A DNA stretch of 64,000 nucleotides from Streptomyces sp. NBC_01549 (GCF_026339955.1 NZ_JAPEPW010000004.1:682001-746000); one strand, 5' to 3'; shown: positions 18,026 to 27,732, counted from the stretch's first letter. The notes: generated from the letters alone by a model not told the origin. A program made the numbers and translations.

Positions 18026-19732
18026 ATGTCCGCCACTTCGACGGCGTTCGACGCCGACAGACCCACGCCCGATGGGCCCGCCGTGGACGCCCGCGGCCCG
18101 CTGGCCTGGCTGTACCGCCGCGACCTGGCGGACTACCCGCCCACCGGTCGCCGTATGGCGTATCTCGCGATTGTGGTCATCACCACCGTCGTCCTGTATT
18201 ACATGCTGTACATCCAGTACGCGGTGGCGACGTCGATCATCACGCACTTCGACATGACATACCGCTACTTCGTCTGGGTCTCGGTGATCGGCAACGCGAT
18301 CGGGGCCTTCGCCTCGCTCGTGGCCGGTCTTGCGGATCGCTGGGGTCGGGCGAATCTGGTGGTCTACGGGCTGCTGATCGCCGCGCTGCTGGTCTTCTTC
18401 GGGCTGCCGAACGCGGCGAACAAGACCACCTATCTGGTGCTCTTCGCGCTCGTCAGCTTCATCGAGGGCATCGTGCTGGTCGCCACCCCTGCGCTGATCA
18501 GGGACTTCTCCCCGCAGCTCGGTCGGGCCACCGCGATGGGGTACTGGACGATGGGCCCAGTCATCGGCTCCCTGGTGGTCACCACCGTCACCAGCAACAC
18601 CCTCGACAGCGCCACCTGGCAGGACGAGCTGCGTTATTCGGCGATCGCGGGGTTCGTCGTCTTCGTCGTCGCGATCTTCGCGCTGCGCGAGCTGTCCCCG
18701 GCGCTGCGCGACCAGATCATGGTGTCGCTGCGGGACCGGGCACTGGTCGAGGCGCGCGCCAAGGGACTGGACACCGAGGCGGTGCGCCGCGGCGAGTGGC
18801 GGCAGATGATGCGCCTGGACGTTCTGGGCTCGGCCTTCGCCATCGCCGTGTTCCTGCTGCTGTACTACGCGGCGGTCGGCAACTTCGTCGTCTACTTCGC
18901 GACCACCTTCGGCTACAGCGAGCAGCGCACGAACGCGCTGGCCAACTGGTACTGGGGGGCGAACGCCATCGCCCTGGTCCTGGTCGGCCTGCTCTCGGAC
19001 CGGCTGAAGGTGCGCAAGCCCTTCATGATCGTCGGCGCGGTCGGCTCCGTCGTGGTGACCGCGATCTTCGCCACCCGCGCCACCCACCTGACGACCGACT
19101 ACTACACCTTCGCCTGGCTGTTCATCGGCATCGGCGTCTTCAGCGGCATCGCCTACGCGCCCTGGATGGCGAGCTTCACCGAGACCGTGGAGAAGCACAA
19201 CCCGGCGGCAACCGCGGCGGGCCTGGCGGTGTGGGGCTGGACGGTGCGCATCGTGGTCGCCGTCTCCGCGGCCTTCATCCCGGTGCTGGTGACTTCCGTG
19301 ACCCCGCTCGTGGAGCACGGCACCGAGGTCAAGGCCGCCTCGGTGCAGGCTGCGCCCGCGCTGGCCATCGTCAACGCGCACCCTCAGCTCTTCGCCGAGC
19401 TGAACAAGTACACCCCGACCACGGTGCCGCCCGCGCTGGGCGCCCGCGCCGTCAAGGAGGTCGGTGCGGAGAACCTGGGTGTCGTGCAGAAGGCGGCGCC
19501 GCAGCTGAAGCTGCTGCAGGAGTACGGCCCCGAGGTCCAGAAGGCGTCGAAGGACGGGCCTGGCGAGTGGCGCAACTGGTGGTGGATCTGCGTCGGCGGC
19601 CAGGTGCTCTTCCTACCCTTCGTCTTCGTGATGGCAGGTCGCTGGAGCCCGAAGAAGGCGCGTGAGGACGCCGAGGCGCACCAGCTAGCGGTCGACCGCG
19701 AACTGGCCGCCCTCGCCGCCGCCGAGGAGTGA
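18026..19732 (+). CDS. MFS transporter with extracytoplasmic insertion
   Basis: A 568-residue major-facilitator protein. About 50 N-terminal residues precede the first span (MAYLAIVVITTVVLYYMLYI). Motif A-like AGLADRWGRANLVVYG follows span 2, and a second copy GLLSDRLKVRKP opens the C-terminal half. A ~95-residue loop before the last span (residues ~440-535: HGTEVKAASVQAAPALAIVN...KASKDGPGEWRN) is unusual for the family. It probably lies outside the membrane. Start ATG 18026 with AGGAGGAGC upstream. The substrate is unknown. The palindrome at 17918 implies control by a TetR-type repressor that is no longer intact nearby. Confidence 0.88.
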   Translation: MSATSTAFDADRPTPDGPAVDARGPLAWLYRRDLADYPPTGRRMAYLAIVVITTVVLYYMLYIQYAVATSIITHFDMTYRYFVWVSVIGNAIGAFASLVAGLADRWGRANLVVYGLLIAALLVFFGLPNAANKTTYLVLFALVSFIEGIVLVATPALIRDFSPQLGRATAMGYWTMGPVIGSLVVTTVTSNTLDSATWQDELRYSAIAGFVVFVVAIFALRELSPALRDQIMVSLRDRALVEARAKGLDTEAVRRGEWRQMMRLDVLGSAFAIAVFLLLYYAAVGNFVVYFATTFGYSEQRTNALANWYWGANAIALVLVGLLSDRLKVRKPFMIVGAVGSVVVTAIFATRATHLTTDYYTFAWLFIGIGVFSGIAYAPWMASFTETVEKHNPAATAAGLAVWGWTVRIVVAVSAAFIPVLVTSVTPLVEHGTEVKAASVQAAPALAIVNAHPQLFAELNKYTPTTVPPALGARAVKEVGAENLGVVQKAAPQLKLLQEYGPEVQKASKDGPGEWRNWWWICVGGQVLFLPFVFVMAGRWSPKKAREDAEAHQLAVDRELAALAAAEE

Positions 19733-19816
19733 CCGGACGCGGAGCCGGCCGGCCGTGGGCGGGCCGGCCGTCTCCGCGGTCGCGTGTATCGGGGCAGCGA
19801 AGCCCCGCACCCCGGG

Positions 19817-20010
19817 TTGACTGCCCCTGTCGCTGTGATGAATCAGGCCGGAGCCCTTCTTGATGCCGCGCCGCCACAGCGCCATCTCCAGGGCATTCAG
19901 CGGGAGTTCGAGGCGCATGTGGGTGGCAAGCTGCCATCCGACGATCATCCGCGAGTACACGGACGAAGGCGACACAGACCCAGCCGGACCAGGTCCGTAC
20001 ATAGGTCGAC
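19817..20010 (-). mobile_element. IS3-family OrfB transposase fragment
   Basis: TYVRTWSGWVCVAFV lies in one frame and YSRMIVGWQLATHMRLELPL to SGLIHHSDRGSQ in the next: the central DDE segment of IS3-type transposases with a frameshift between. HHSDRGSQ carries the second catalytic Asp. Both ends are lost. From ~20010 to 20250 I see nothing recognisable. Confidence 0.7.
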
Positions 20011-20253
20011 GGGTAGGAACCCGGCGGGCTCCGCGGCCTGTTCCGCCGGCGGACCTGACGTCGGCAGGCCCGGTCTCAGGTGCCCCGAAGTCCCCAACAC
20101 AGCCAGCTCGGGCCGACAGGGTTGCCCGAGCCGCAGACAGGCGTGGACGATTCGCGCGAGGTCGCGCAGCTACACCACCAAGCGGAGGCATCTCGCCCTC
20201 CCAGTCCAGACCGTCTTCGGCGGAGGGCACGGGTATGTCGGCGCCGCCGACCG

Positions 20254-20436
20254 TACGTCTTCTACTACCGGGTCCAGTCACCGGTGCTCATCGCCGAACT
20301 CGACCATCACTGCGGCGTCTTCCTCGACTACGACACCCCGAAACCGTTCCACATCCACACCGTGCTGCGGACTCCCCACGGGAACGACTACGGCCGCGCC
20401 TACGTACGCGCCTGGCAGGAACACCGGTCCGTCTGA
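20254..20436 (+). pseudogene. DUF3500-like C-terminal fragment
   Basis: Reads YVFYYRVQSPVLIAELDHHC, then FHIHTVLRTPHGNDYGRAYV to RAWQEHRSV-stop. The HIHTxxRTPxGNDYG block is characteristic of the end of DUF3500 proteins. Most of the gene is missing. Confidence 0.55.
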
Positions 20437-20868
20437 ATGCGGGATCCAAGTTCGGCGCAGGCGTTGACCGGCCGGGATCAGCTTCGGTCCTGGGTGGACG
20501 AGGTCGAGGAACCACGGCGCGAGCGGGACCCCCAGCGTCTCAAGGCGGCCTACTTCGAATGGGCGAGTCCGGAGGCGGCGCGTGCCCGACTGGAGACGCA
20601 CGTGCGGTTCCACGAAGACGCCCGGGCGTCGTACGAGAAGCAGCGCGAGGACATCCTCGCCCGCCGTGTTCCCCTGCTCCTGGCCCGCCTGGAGCGCACA
20701 CCGGCGAGCGAGCAGGACGCGGTCGTGGAGTTCAGGGCGTTCGCGTACAGCGGCCTCATCGCCCGCGCCCGCGCGGAGGTCGAGTGGGCACGGGAGGGAC
20801 TGCGGTTGCTGGACCGGCTCCACCCGGACCGGTCCGAAGAAGAAGCCGCCGAGCAGCCAGGTGCCTGA
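20437..20868 (+). CDS. Hypothetical helical protein
   Basis: 143 residues, starting at the ATG directly after the DUF3500 stop (TGAATG). The sequence is charged and predicted helical throughout: RDQLRSWVDEVEEPRRERDP, ARLETHVRFHEDARASYEKQ, ARAEVEWAREGLRLLDRLHP. There are no cysteines, no signal peptide and no recognisable motif. Codon endings are consistently G/C, supporting real coding. Its tight placement after the DUF3500 fragment suggests that the two once formed an operon. Function unknown. Confidence 0.5.
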   Translation: MRDPSSAQALTGRDQLRSWVDEVEEPRRERDPQRLKAAYFEWASPEAARARLETHVRFHEDARASYEKQREDILARRVPLLLARLERTPASEQDAVVEFRAFAYSGLIARARAEVEWAREGLRLLDRLHPDRSEEEAAEQPGA

Positions 20869-20930
20869 CCACACGGTCAACGCACGCACCCGTCGATCGC
20901 TGCCGGCAATCAAATGAGGCGGAGGTCTCG

Positions 20931-21212
20931 ATGAACGCGGATCAGACGAAGATCAGGCAGCTCGTGGAGAACTGGGCGCTGTGGCGGGACGCCGGCCACT
21001 GGAACCGATTCGCCACCACCTGGCATCCGGACGGTTGGATGAGCGCCACATGGTTCCAGGGCCCGGCCGCGGACTTCATAGCCGCCAGCAAGGAGGGCTT
21101 CGACAACGGCGTCAGCATCCTGCACTTCCTGGGCGGGCACACCTCGGACGTGGCGGGGGAGCGCGCCGTCGCGCAGCGGCTTCTGCGGCCGGTGAGGTCG
21201 TTCACGAGGTGA
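20931..21212 (+). pseudogene. SnoaL/NTF2-like protein, truncated
   Basis: Starts ATG 20931 with GGCGGAGG upstream. Residues 1-82 (MNADQTKIRQLVENWALWRD ... FLGGHTSDVAGERAVAQ) match the first half of a SnoaL-like cone-fold domain. The second half, including most of the beta-sheet, is replaced by RLLRPVRSFTR from sequence shared with the end of the convergent monooxygenase, with which it overlaps by 11 bases. Family proteins of this subtype often accompany aromatic degradation genes. The truncation probably inactivates it. Confidence 0.65.
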
Positions 21213-22395
21213 GTGCTTCCTCGGCGTCGTAGCCGTAGATCCAGCCGTTGCTCACCAGGGGGTCGGCTGCGGCGAGTGCCGCGTCCCGGGCTTGCTGGTC
21301 GGGCCCGTCGGGCAGGTGGTTGATGTCCCGGCGGGCGCGGCTGACTTGCTGAAGGCGCGTGGTGCGTTCGATGCGTGCCGACTCGTACCGCTTCAGCGCC
21401 TGTTCGGGGTCGTCCGCGGACGCGGCCAGGCAGCGAGCGAGCACGGCCGCGTCCTCGATGGACTGGGCCGCACCCTGGGCGAAGAAGGGGAACATGGGGT
21501 GCGCGGCGTCCCCGAGCAGCGTGATCCGGCCCCGGCTCCAGTGCCGTAGAGGTGTCCGGTCCAGCAGTGCCCAGCGGCCGGGAACCCCGCCGGAGGTGAT
21601 GAGGTCCGTCACCCGCGGATCCCAGCCGGCGAACTCGGCATGGAACTCCTCGATCGTGGCCGTCGCGCTCCAGGACTCGTCGGTGAAGTCCCCGGCGGGC
21701 GCGAAGGCCACGATGTTGACGGCGCTCCCGTCGGCGATCGGATAGTGAACGAAGTGCCGTCCGGGCCCCAGCCAGAGGGTCTGAGCAGGGCGAAGCGCGA
21801 ACTCGGGCGCGGCATGGGCGGGCACGACGGTGCGGAAGGCACAGATGCCGGAGTACTCCGGCGGGGCGGGCTCGGCCACCGCGCCACGCACGACGGAGTG
21901 CACGCCGTCGGCGCCGATGACGACATCGGCCTCGACCTGGCTGCCGTCGGCGAAGCGCAGCAGCGCGCCGTCCGGGCGCGGCTCGACCGACGTACACCGT
22001 GCGCCCAGCCGTATCCCTTCATGGGGCACGGCACTCCTGACGGCGCCAAGCAGATCCGCCCGGTGAACGGCATAAGTGCGCTCGCCGTAGAGCCGCTCGC
22101 ACACACCGCTCAGCTTCTCCACCGAGAGCACGCCCCCGTCCGCCCAGCGACGGAACTCCCAGCCCCAGTCCAGCGGCACCGCCCGGCGCAGGAACCGCTC
22201 CATGACATCGAGCCGACGCAGCAGCCGTACGGCATTGGGGGCCACGACGAGTCCGGCGCCGACCTCGGCGAGTGCGGGAGCCTGCTCGTAGACGGTGGCG
22301 GTCAGCCCCGCGCGGCGCAGGAAGGCGCAGGCGGCCAGACCGCCGATGCCACCCCCGATGATGGCGATCCGCGGGCCGTGCACAAGGTCGGGCAT
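21202..22395 (-). CDS. FAD-dependent aromatic monooxygenase (salicylate-hydroxylase-like)
   Basis: 397 residues from ATG 22395, chosen because GGCAGAGGAG lies 8 bases upstream and the Rossmann motif follows at once: RIAIIGGGIGGLAACAFLRR. The second FAD/NADPH motif is VVIGADGVHSVVRG (about residue 165) and the third is ITLLGDAAHPMFPFFAQGAA (about residue 285), all in their normal positions. The product should hydroxylate an aromatic or quinone-like acid, using NAD(P)H and oxygen in the cytosol. A divergent IclR regulator lies upstream, a common arrangement for inducible aromatic catabolism. The C-terminus (GWIYGYDAEEALTS) appears intact. Confidence 0.87.
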   Translation of the reverse strand: MPDLVHGPRIAIIGGGIGGLAACAFLRRAGLTATVYEQAPALAEVGAGLVVAPNAVRLLRRLDVMERFLRRAVPLDWGWEFRRWADGGVLSVEKLSGVCERLYGERTYAVHRADLLGAVRSAVPHEGIRLGARCTSVEPRPDGALLRFADGSQVEADVVIGADGVHSVVRGAVAEPAPPEYSGICAFRTVVPAHAAPEFALRPAQTLWLGPGRHFVHYPIADGSAVNIVAFAPAGDFTDESWSATATIEEFHAEFAGWDPRVTDLITSGGVPGRWALLDRTPLRHWSRGRITLLGDAAHPMFPFFAQGAAQSIEDAAVLARCLAASADDPEQALKRYESARIERTTRLQQVSRARRDINHLPDGPDQQARDAALAAADPLVSNGWIYGYDAEEALTS

Positions 22396-22468
22396 GGAGC
22401 CACTCCTCTGCCTCGAAGGCGAACGTCCTGGTAAGAACTCGATTCTCACCGGCCTCCATCACCGCCGA

Positions 22469-22482
22469 GAACATCTATGTTC
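22469..22482. promoter_or_regulatory. Inverted repeat, candidate IclR operator
   Basis: GAACAT-CT-ATGTTC is a perfect dyad in the 136-bp space between the divergent monooxygenase and IclR genes. TTCATTCAATGGA follows directly. Position and symmetry fit an operator controlling both genes. Confidence 0.45.
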
Positions 22483-22531
22483 ATTCAATGGACACCCCCT
22501 TTCGGCGGCCGCCACGAGGAGCTGACGTCTG

Positions 22532-23305
22532 ATGCCCCGTTCCGGTCAGCCCGGTCGCAGCGTGAGTTCACGGCTGTTCGACGTTCTCTTCGCGTTCCGG
22601 CCCGGCCGGTCCCGGCTCACCCTTGCCGACCTGACCCGACAGACCGGGTTGCCCCATGCCACAGTGCGCCGACTGGCGCTGGAACTCGTCGAGGCCGGGC
22701 TGCTGGACCGGGCACCGGACGGCGGGTTCACCGTGGGCATCCAGCTGTGGCAGCTGGGCACGCTGGCACCGCTGAGTGTCCCGCTGCGCACCGCCGCACT
22801 CCCGTTCATGGACGACCTGCACACCGCACTGCGCCAGCACGTACAGCTGGCGGTACTGGAGGGCACAGAAGCGGTTCTCGTCGAGCGGCTGTCGGCGGGC
22901 AAGGCGGTCGACGTGATGTCGAGGCTCGGCGGGAGGCTGCCGCTGCACTGCTCCGGCGTGGGCAAGGTGCTGCTCGCGCACGCCGGCCCCGAGTTGGTGG
23001 AGCAGGTTGTTGCGCAGGGCCTGCCGACGTACACCGAGCGCACCGTCACCGATCCGGCGCGGCTGCGGTCGATGCTGGCGGAGTGCCGCGAGACCGGTGT
23101 GGCTGTCGTCCGTGAGGAGACGACGCTTGGGGTTGACTCGGTGGCCACCCGGATCCTGAACGCCGATGGTGAGGTGGTCGCGGCCCTGTCGGTCGTCGTG
23201 GGCGCCGGGTCGGTCGATCTCCGGGCGATACGGCCGGCGGTCATCGCCTCCGGTCTGGCCGTGTCTCGCAGGCTGGGCTGGCATCCCTCGGCCGGAGTCC
23301 GATAG
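22532..23305 (+). CDS. IclR-family transcriptional regulator
   Basis: 257 residues. Residues 10-75 are the winged helix-turn-helix (SSRLFDVLFAFRPGRSRLTL, TGLPHATVRRLALELVEAGL). Residues ~85-250 are the IclR effector domain with GRLPLHCSGVGKVLLAH, TERTVTDPARLRSMLAECRE, GVAVVREETTLGVDSVATRI and ALSVVVGAG in normal order. It is divergent from the flavin monooxygenase and probably regulates it in response to an aromatic acid. The start ATG 22532 is preceded by GAGGAGCTG. Confidence 0.9.
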   Translation: MPRSGQPGRSVSSRLFDVLFAFRPGRSRLTLADLTRQTGLPHATVRRLALELVEAGLLDRAPDGGFTVGIQLWQLGTLAPLSVPLRTAALPFMDDLHTALRQHVQLAVLEGTEAVLVERLSAGKAVDVMSRLGGRLPLHCSGVGKVLLAHAGPELVEQVVAQGLPTYTERTVTDPARLRSMLAECRETGVAVVREETTLGVDSVATRILNADGEVVAALSVVVGAGSVDLRAIRPAVIASGLAVSRRLGWHPSAGVR

Positions 23306-23330
23306 GCCGGCTCTCCTGAGGCCTGGATAT

Positions 23331-23595
23331 TCAGGCTGGTGGTCGGCGTGGGCCGATGACCGCACGGAGGAAGACGGCGTTGAGCTCGGGCAGCGTGCGG
23401 ATCTCCGCGGTCAGGACGCCGAGGTTGGTGTCGGAGTGTTCGCTGAGGTAGGTGTGCCGGATGCTCTCCTCGACGCGGAACAGACCGTCCCGCGGCGGCA
23501 CTCGGTGAGGTCCGTCCCTTCCTCGGTCTCAGCCTCAAGGCGTTCCAGTAGGTGCAGCAGCAACGCATCCTTGCTGGGCCAGGCCCTGCGGACGG
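23331..23595 (-). pseudogene. TetR regulator remnant, frameshifted
   Basis: PSKDALLLHLLERLEAETEE (the end of a TetR DNA-binding domain) is in one frame. LFRVEESIRHTYLSEHSDTN, LGVLTAEIRTLPELNAVFLR and AVIGPRRPPA-stop are in another. A frameshift and loss of the 5' part have killed it. It abuts the broken WD40 gene on the other strand. Confidence 0.5.
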
Positions 23596-23599
23596 CCCC

Positions 23600-25577
23600 G
23601 GCGACGTCGCGACCGTACTGGAGCGGCTGGCCCGCGCCCGGCTGATCACCCTGGACCACGACACCGTCGACCTGGCGCACGAGGCGCTCATCACCGCCTG
23701 GCCTCGGCTACGCGGCTGGATCGACACCGACCGCGAACGGCTGCGTGCGCACCGTCGGCTCACCGAGGCGGCGCAGGCCTGGGACGCGCTGGACCGTGAC
23801 CCTGGCGCGCTCTACCGTGGCGCTCGGCTGGACACCGCAGAGGAGGCGTTCGCCGCCCCGGGTCGCGGACGCGAACTGACCGTGCTGGAGGAGGAGTTTC
23901 TCGCCGCAAGTACTGCCGCGCGCGCGGATGAACGGCGGGCTGCAGTGCGGATCACCCGACGCCTGCGCTCCCTTGTCGCAGGCCTATCTGCCCTCCTCCT
24001 GGTCTCCTGTGCAGCTGTGGCCATCTCCCTCCAGCAGCGTGCCACGGCGCGCAACGAGCGGACCACTGCGATCTCCCGTCAAATCGCCGCTGAGGCAGAC
24101 CGGCTGCGTGCCGCAGACCTTCCCACTCAATATCAAAATGAAGCGCTTGCGGCGCAACTCGACATCACCGCCTACCGCATGCGGCCCTCGCCGCAGACGT
24201 ACACGAATCTCATCAGCGAAGCCACCGCACCGCTCTTCACCGAGGTACGGGAGCGGAACAAGGACGCAAACTCCAGCGGCTACACGCCGGGCAATGGAAG
24301 AGTGGCTTACGATTCCGCGCGCCGCGTCCTGGTTCTGACCGGAAACAACCTCATACGGCTTTGGGACACCAGCCACTTCACGCACCCCAAGCCTGTCGGC
24401 AGGGCGTTGGCGGGGTGGAAGGCGGCACTGAGCCCCGACGGACAAGTCCTGGCCGTTGCGAACTATGACCTGACCGTCGGCCTGTGGAGCACCTCTGACC
24501 TGTCCCACCCTCGTAAGCTCGGCACGCTCCCTCCGCCCGGAGACGCCCCTGGGCAGTTCATGGCCTTCAGCCACGATGGCAGCATGCTTCTCGTAGGCGG
24601 CGAGCGCACCTCCTCCCTGTGGAACGTGCACAACATCAGCCACCCCGAGCTCGTCCGGTCCATGCCATGTGACCTTGCGGCTTTCAGCCCGCGTCGGCCG
24701 CTGCTGGCGACGCGCGACACCGACAACGGCACTGTGCAACTCTGGGACATCTCCCGACGCAATCGTCCCACCGCGCTCTCGGTGCTCAGCGGACGGGTGG
24801 TTGACGGGGACCTTCTTGTCTTCAGCCCAGACGGACAGACTCTAGCCACCGGCGGCGCCGACCACGAACAAGTGTGGCTGTAGGACATCACCGATCCTCG
24901 GCATCCGTATGCCCTGGATGAGAACCTGAATCAGCAGGTGAGCGCTCCCGGCGGGACACGCGCTGACGCCGTCGCCTACAGCCCGGACGGCCGACTCCTC
25001 GCCGTCATCGGACCCAGCGGAATCCAACTGTGGAACACCACCGTGCCCGAGTCACCCAGACGCCTGGGACAGCCGCTGAGCAGCCGTTCACAGGCGCAGG
25101 GAGAGACGGCCATGGCGTTCGGGCCTGACGGTCAGAGTCTGATCGTGGAGGATACCCAGACGCTTCGTGTATGGCGTCTGCCGCCGGTCATGCTTCTTGA
25201 CTGCGGCGACCTGACCCCGGCCGGGTTCAGCAGCGATGCCCGAACAATGGCCACGACCTGCGGCGATGAGACGATTCAGCTGTGGGATACCAGTACCCCG
25301 GATGGGCGAGATCCAGCTGTGGGACACGGCTGATCCAGTCCACCCCGCCGCCAAAGGGCATTCCTTTTCCGGCCAAGCGTCCTCCGTCGAGAGCCTCTTG
25401 TTCAGCCCCGACGGCCAGACCCTCGCCACGGGGGGTGAAGACGGTGTGATCCGCCTCTGGGCACTTGACGCCGGGCGCACAACCCGCCGCGTTTGCGCCG
25501 TTACTGCTCATACCCTGACCAAGAGTGAGTGGAGACGCTACGTCGGCAACCTGCCCTACCACCCCCCGTGCCCATGA
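23600..25577 (+). pseudogene. nSTAND/WD40-repeat protein, broken
   Basis: The C-terminal two thirds of a signal-transduction NTPase of the nSTAND/WD40 type. The piece begins at VATVLERLARARLITLDHDT and VDLAHEALITAWPRLRGWI, the winged-helix end of the NTPase module. One membrane span follows (LVAGLSALLLVSCAAVAISL), then about seven WD40 blades (NLIRLWDTS, VGLWSTSDL, VQLWDISRR, IQLWDTSTP). Lesions: the 5' end with Walker motifs is missing; TAG at 24881-24883 replaces the Trp of a WLWDI motif; near 25300 a frameshift moves the last blade (IQLWDTADPVHPAAKG to PYHPPCP-stop) to another frame. Confidence 0.75.
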
Positions 25578-25765
25578 CAGGAAAGGCGTGGAGACAACGC
25601 CGAATGCCCGCGTCACGCCCCAGTTCGATCGGCACGTGCGTCGAGGGTGCCGTCAATACGGCGATGACGTGGTCGCGGAGACTCACAGCACACAGCGTCT
25701 CGGTGTCACACCTTGCCGGGTTGCCCGGTCAGTAGTGCGTAACGCCGACGCTGCTAGGAGGACCC

Positions 25766-26239
25766 GTGGATGCGCGTCTCAACTACTACGGCAATGGCCT
25801 GGCGGCCAAGGTGCTGAAGCACTTTTACTTGGCCAGCAAGGTGTTGTCGGACTCGACGCTGCCGACCGCCATTCAGCATCTGGTGGAGATCCGCGCCAGC
25901 CAGATCAACGGCTGCGGTTTCTGCACCGACATGCACACCAAAGACGCGGCCCACGCCGGGGAGACCTCGGTGAGGCTCAACCTGGTCGCCGCCTGGCGGG
26001 AGGCGACGGTCTTCACCGAGGCCGAGCGCGCCGCACTGGAGCTGGCCGAGCAGGGTACCCGGATCGCGGACGCGGCCGGCGGGGTCACGGACGAGGCCTG
26101 GGCGAACGCCGCCAAGCACTTCGATGAGGACCAGCTCGTCGCGCTGATCTCCCTCATCGCCGTCATCAACAGCTACAACCGCATCAACATCATCAACCAG
26201 GAGCCCGCAGGCAGTTACCAAGTGGGCCAGTTCGGCTGA
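25766..26239 (+). CDS. AhpD-like carboxymuconolactone decarboxylase family protein
   Basis: 157 residues; GTG start at 25766 with AGGAGG 5 bases upstream. The core reads HLVEIRASQINGCGFCTDMH, with the redox CxxC (CGFC) and a following histidine, as in AhpD-like alkylhydroperoxidases. The rest is the usual all-helical CMD fold (LVALISLIAVINSYNRINII). Likely a cytosolic peroxide or organic-hydroperoxide reductase dependent on a dithiol partner. In other genomes such genes often precede a SigJ-type ECF sigma factor. None is seen here. Intact length for the family. Confidence 0.88.
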   Translation: MDARLNYYGNGLAAKVLKHFYLASKVLSDSTLPTAIQHLVEIRASQINGCGFCTDMHTKDAAHAGETSVRLNLVAAWREATVFTEAERAALELAEQGTRIADAAGGVTDEAWANAAKHFDEDQLVALISLIAVINSYNRINIINQEPAGSYQVGQFG

Positions 26240-26624
26240 GTCAGGGCGTCCGGCCCGACCGCACGCACATGATCCGTCTCCGTGTCGCCCCGGCCTCCGG
26301 CGGAGAGAGGGACTTCGGGTGCCAGCCGTCCACGCTCAACCACGCGACGGTACTTATCGAGGATCGACCGTGTTTTCCCCGAGGCCGCCGTCAAACGCGA
26401 GTGCGGGCCGCGGTCTCGTTGCCGCGGCCTCCCGGACTGTGGAGGCCGGCAAGAGGCTGGGTGGTCTCGAGACTCTGCGCAGAGGCAGAAGACAGACGGC
26501 AGAAGACAGACGGCGGGACACCGATGCGGGCCGTGCTGTGTCTTCACCGTGAAAAAAGCTGATTGAGCCCGGAATCGCCGACGCGAGAACGTCCAATCCG
26601 GGCAGGTCTTACGGAGTTGGCACA
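26240..26624. other. Gene-free stretch with short tandem repeat
   Basis: No convincing gene. It contains a perfect two-copy tandem repeat, CAGAAGACAGACGG, at 26486-26499 and 26500-26513. A two-copy 14-bp repeat is weak evidence for any function. Confidence 0.5.
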
Positions 26625-27035
26625 GTGCATGAGATGGACTCAGCGGACGGGTTCGGTCCCGCGATGTTGGCGGACGTCAAGCCGCGTTTCATTCCCGAGG
26701 GGGCTTCGGGGATGACCGTCCTCGTCAAGTGGCCTCCCGGTGACCCCGGGACGCCTCCGCACCGCCACTCGGGGCCGTGTTTCGGCTACGTGATCGAAGG
26801 CGAGCTCCGGTGGGAGTTCGAGGGTGAGCCGGAGCGCGTGATCAAGGCCGGTGAGACGTTCTGGGAGCCGGGCGGTGACGTGATCCGCTACCAGAACGGC
26901 AACGCCCTGTCGGACGCGCCGGCCAAGTACATCGTGTTCATGATGTGCGTCCCTGGCCAGCCGATGCTCACGATGGTCGACGAAGAGGAGTTCGAGAAGC
27001 GGGCTCACCTGCGCGCCCCGCGGCCCACCGACTGA
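26625..27035 (+). CDS. Cupin-domain protein
   Basis: 136 residues, probably from GTG 26625 or ATG 26634. One cupin barrel: motif 1 PPHRHSGPCFGYVIEGELRW supplies two histidines and a glutamate-position residue; motif 2 GETFWEPGGDVIRYQN gives the second part, with the usual His replaced in this subtype. Such single-domain cupins bind a metal and act as small dioxygenases, isomerases or sensors. Nothing in the context narrows this. The C-terminal VDEEEFEKRAHLRAPRPTD is a short polar tail. Confidence 0.8.
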   Translation: MHEMDSADGFGPAMLADVKPRFIPEGASGMTVLVKWPPGDPGTPPHRHSGPCFGYVIEGELRWEFEGEPERVIKAGETFWEPGGDVIRYQNGNALSDAPAKYIVFMMCVPGQPMLTMVDEEEFEKRAHLRAPRPTD

Positions 27036-27104
27036 CCTGCCGCTTACTCGAACAGTCCGGGTCCGAACGGAGCTCGTCTGCTCCGGGAAAGGGCGCAATG
27101 AGGC

Positions 27105-27732
27105 ATGAGCGCCACTGATGTTGTGTACGGCATGCTGACAGCGTTGTTCGCGGCAGCGGCCATCCGCGCGCTGCGGCATGGCGTCCTGTCGCGGAGTGCC
27201 AGGTGGCGCAGTCGAGTTGACCATTTCCTGCACACACACCGCCATGGCTCTGACTATGGCGATGATGCCTTGGAGCTGGGGGCGCATGCTGCCGGAGGCG
27301 CCGCTGACGGCCTTGTTCGCAGCCGCAGCATTGTGGTTTCCGCTGAGCGCCGTCAGCCGCTGCGAGAAGTCGGTACTGACTGCGACCGCACAGAGGCTGC
27401 AGTACACGGCCGGCATGGCCACGATGGCCTGGATGGCGCACTCCATGGCTTCCGCCTCGCACGAGACCTTGGCCGAAGGTCTCCCAGCGGCGCACCAGGC
27501 CACGCATCTCGGTCACTCCGCAGGGGAATCGACGGCCGGCAACGCGGTCATCGGAGCTCTGTCGCTGTACCTCCTTGTGTGCGCTCTTCGGTCACTGACC
27601 CGTGACATGCCCGCGCTACGCAGAACTTCGAACGCCGAACGCATCTCCACCCGCATCGCGGAGCCCTTCGGCCACTTCTGGGACGGATCGATGACCCTGG
27701 GAACGGTCATCATGCTGCTCATGCACCACTGA
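27105..27732 (+). pseudogene. DUF5134 membrane protein, frameshifted in a CA repeat
   Basis: ATG 27105 opens MSATDVVYGMLTALFAAAAI and runs to RVDHFLHTH. The family sequence then continues one frame over: HTAMALTMAMMPWSWG, LTALFAAAALWFPLSAV, LQYTAGMATMAWMAH, to MTLGTVIMLLMHH-stop at 27732. The break is at CTGCACACACACCGCC, a run of CA dinucleotides. Adding one CA unit restores a single frame of about 209 residues. The protein would have five or six membrane spans with a His-rich loop (HETLAEGLPAAHQATHLGHS). The lesion could be recent slippage or a sequencing error. DUF5134 has no known function. Confidence 0.7.

Noticed and set aside
17912..19381. 489-codon antisense frame over the MFS gene
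   Set aside because: Low-complexity E/R/H/D-rich translation typical of antisense frames; the MFS protein on the other strand is unmistakable.
18026..19732. Resistance-gene cluster around the P450, nucleotidyltransferase and MFS genes
   Set aside because: The P450 and nucleotidyltransferase are short fragments joined illegitimately; no biosynthetic genes are present.
26486..26513. Two-copy 14-bp repeat as a CRISPR-like array
   Set aside because: Only two adjacent copies, no spacer, no cas genes.
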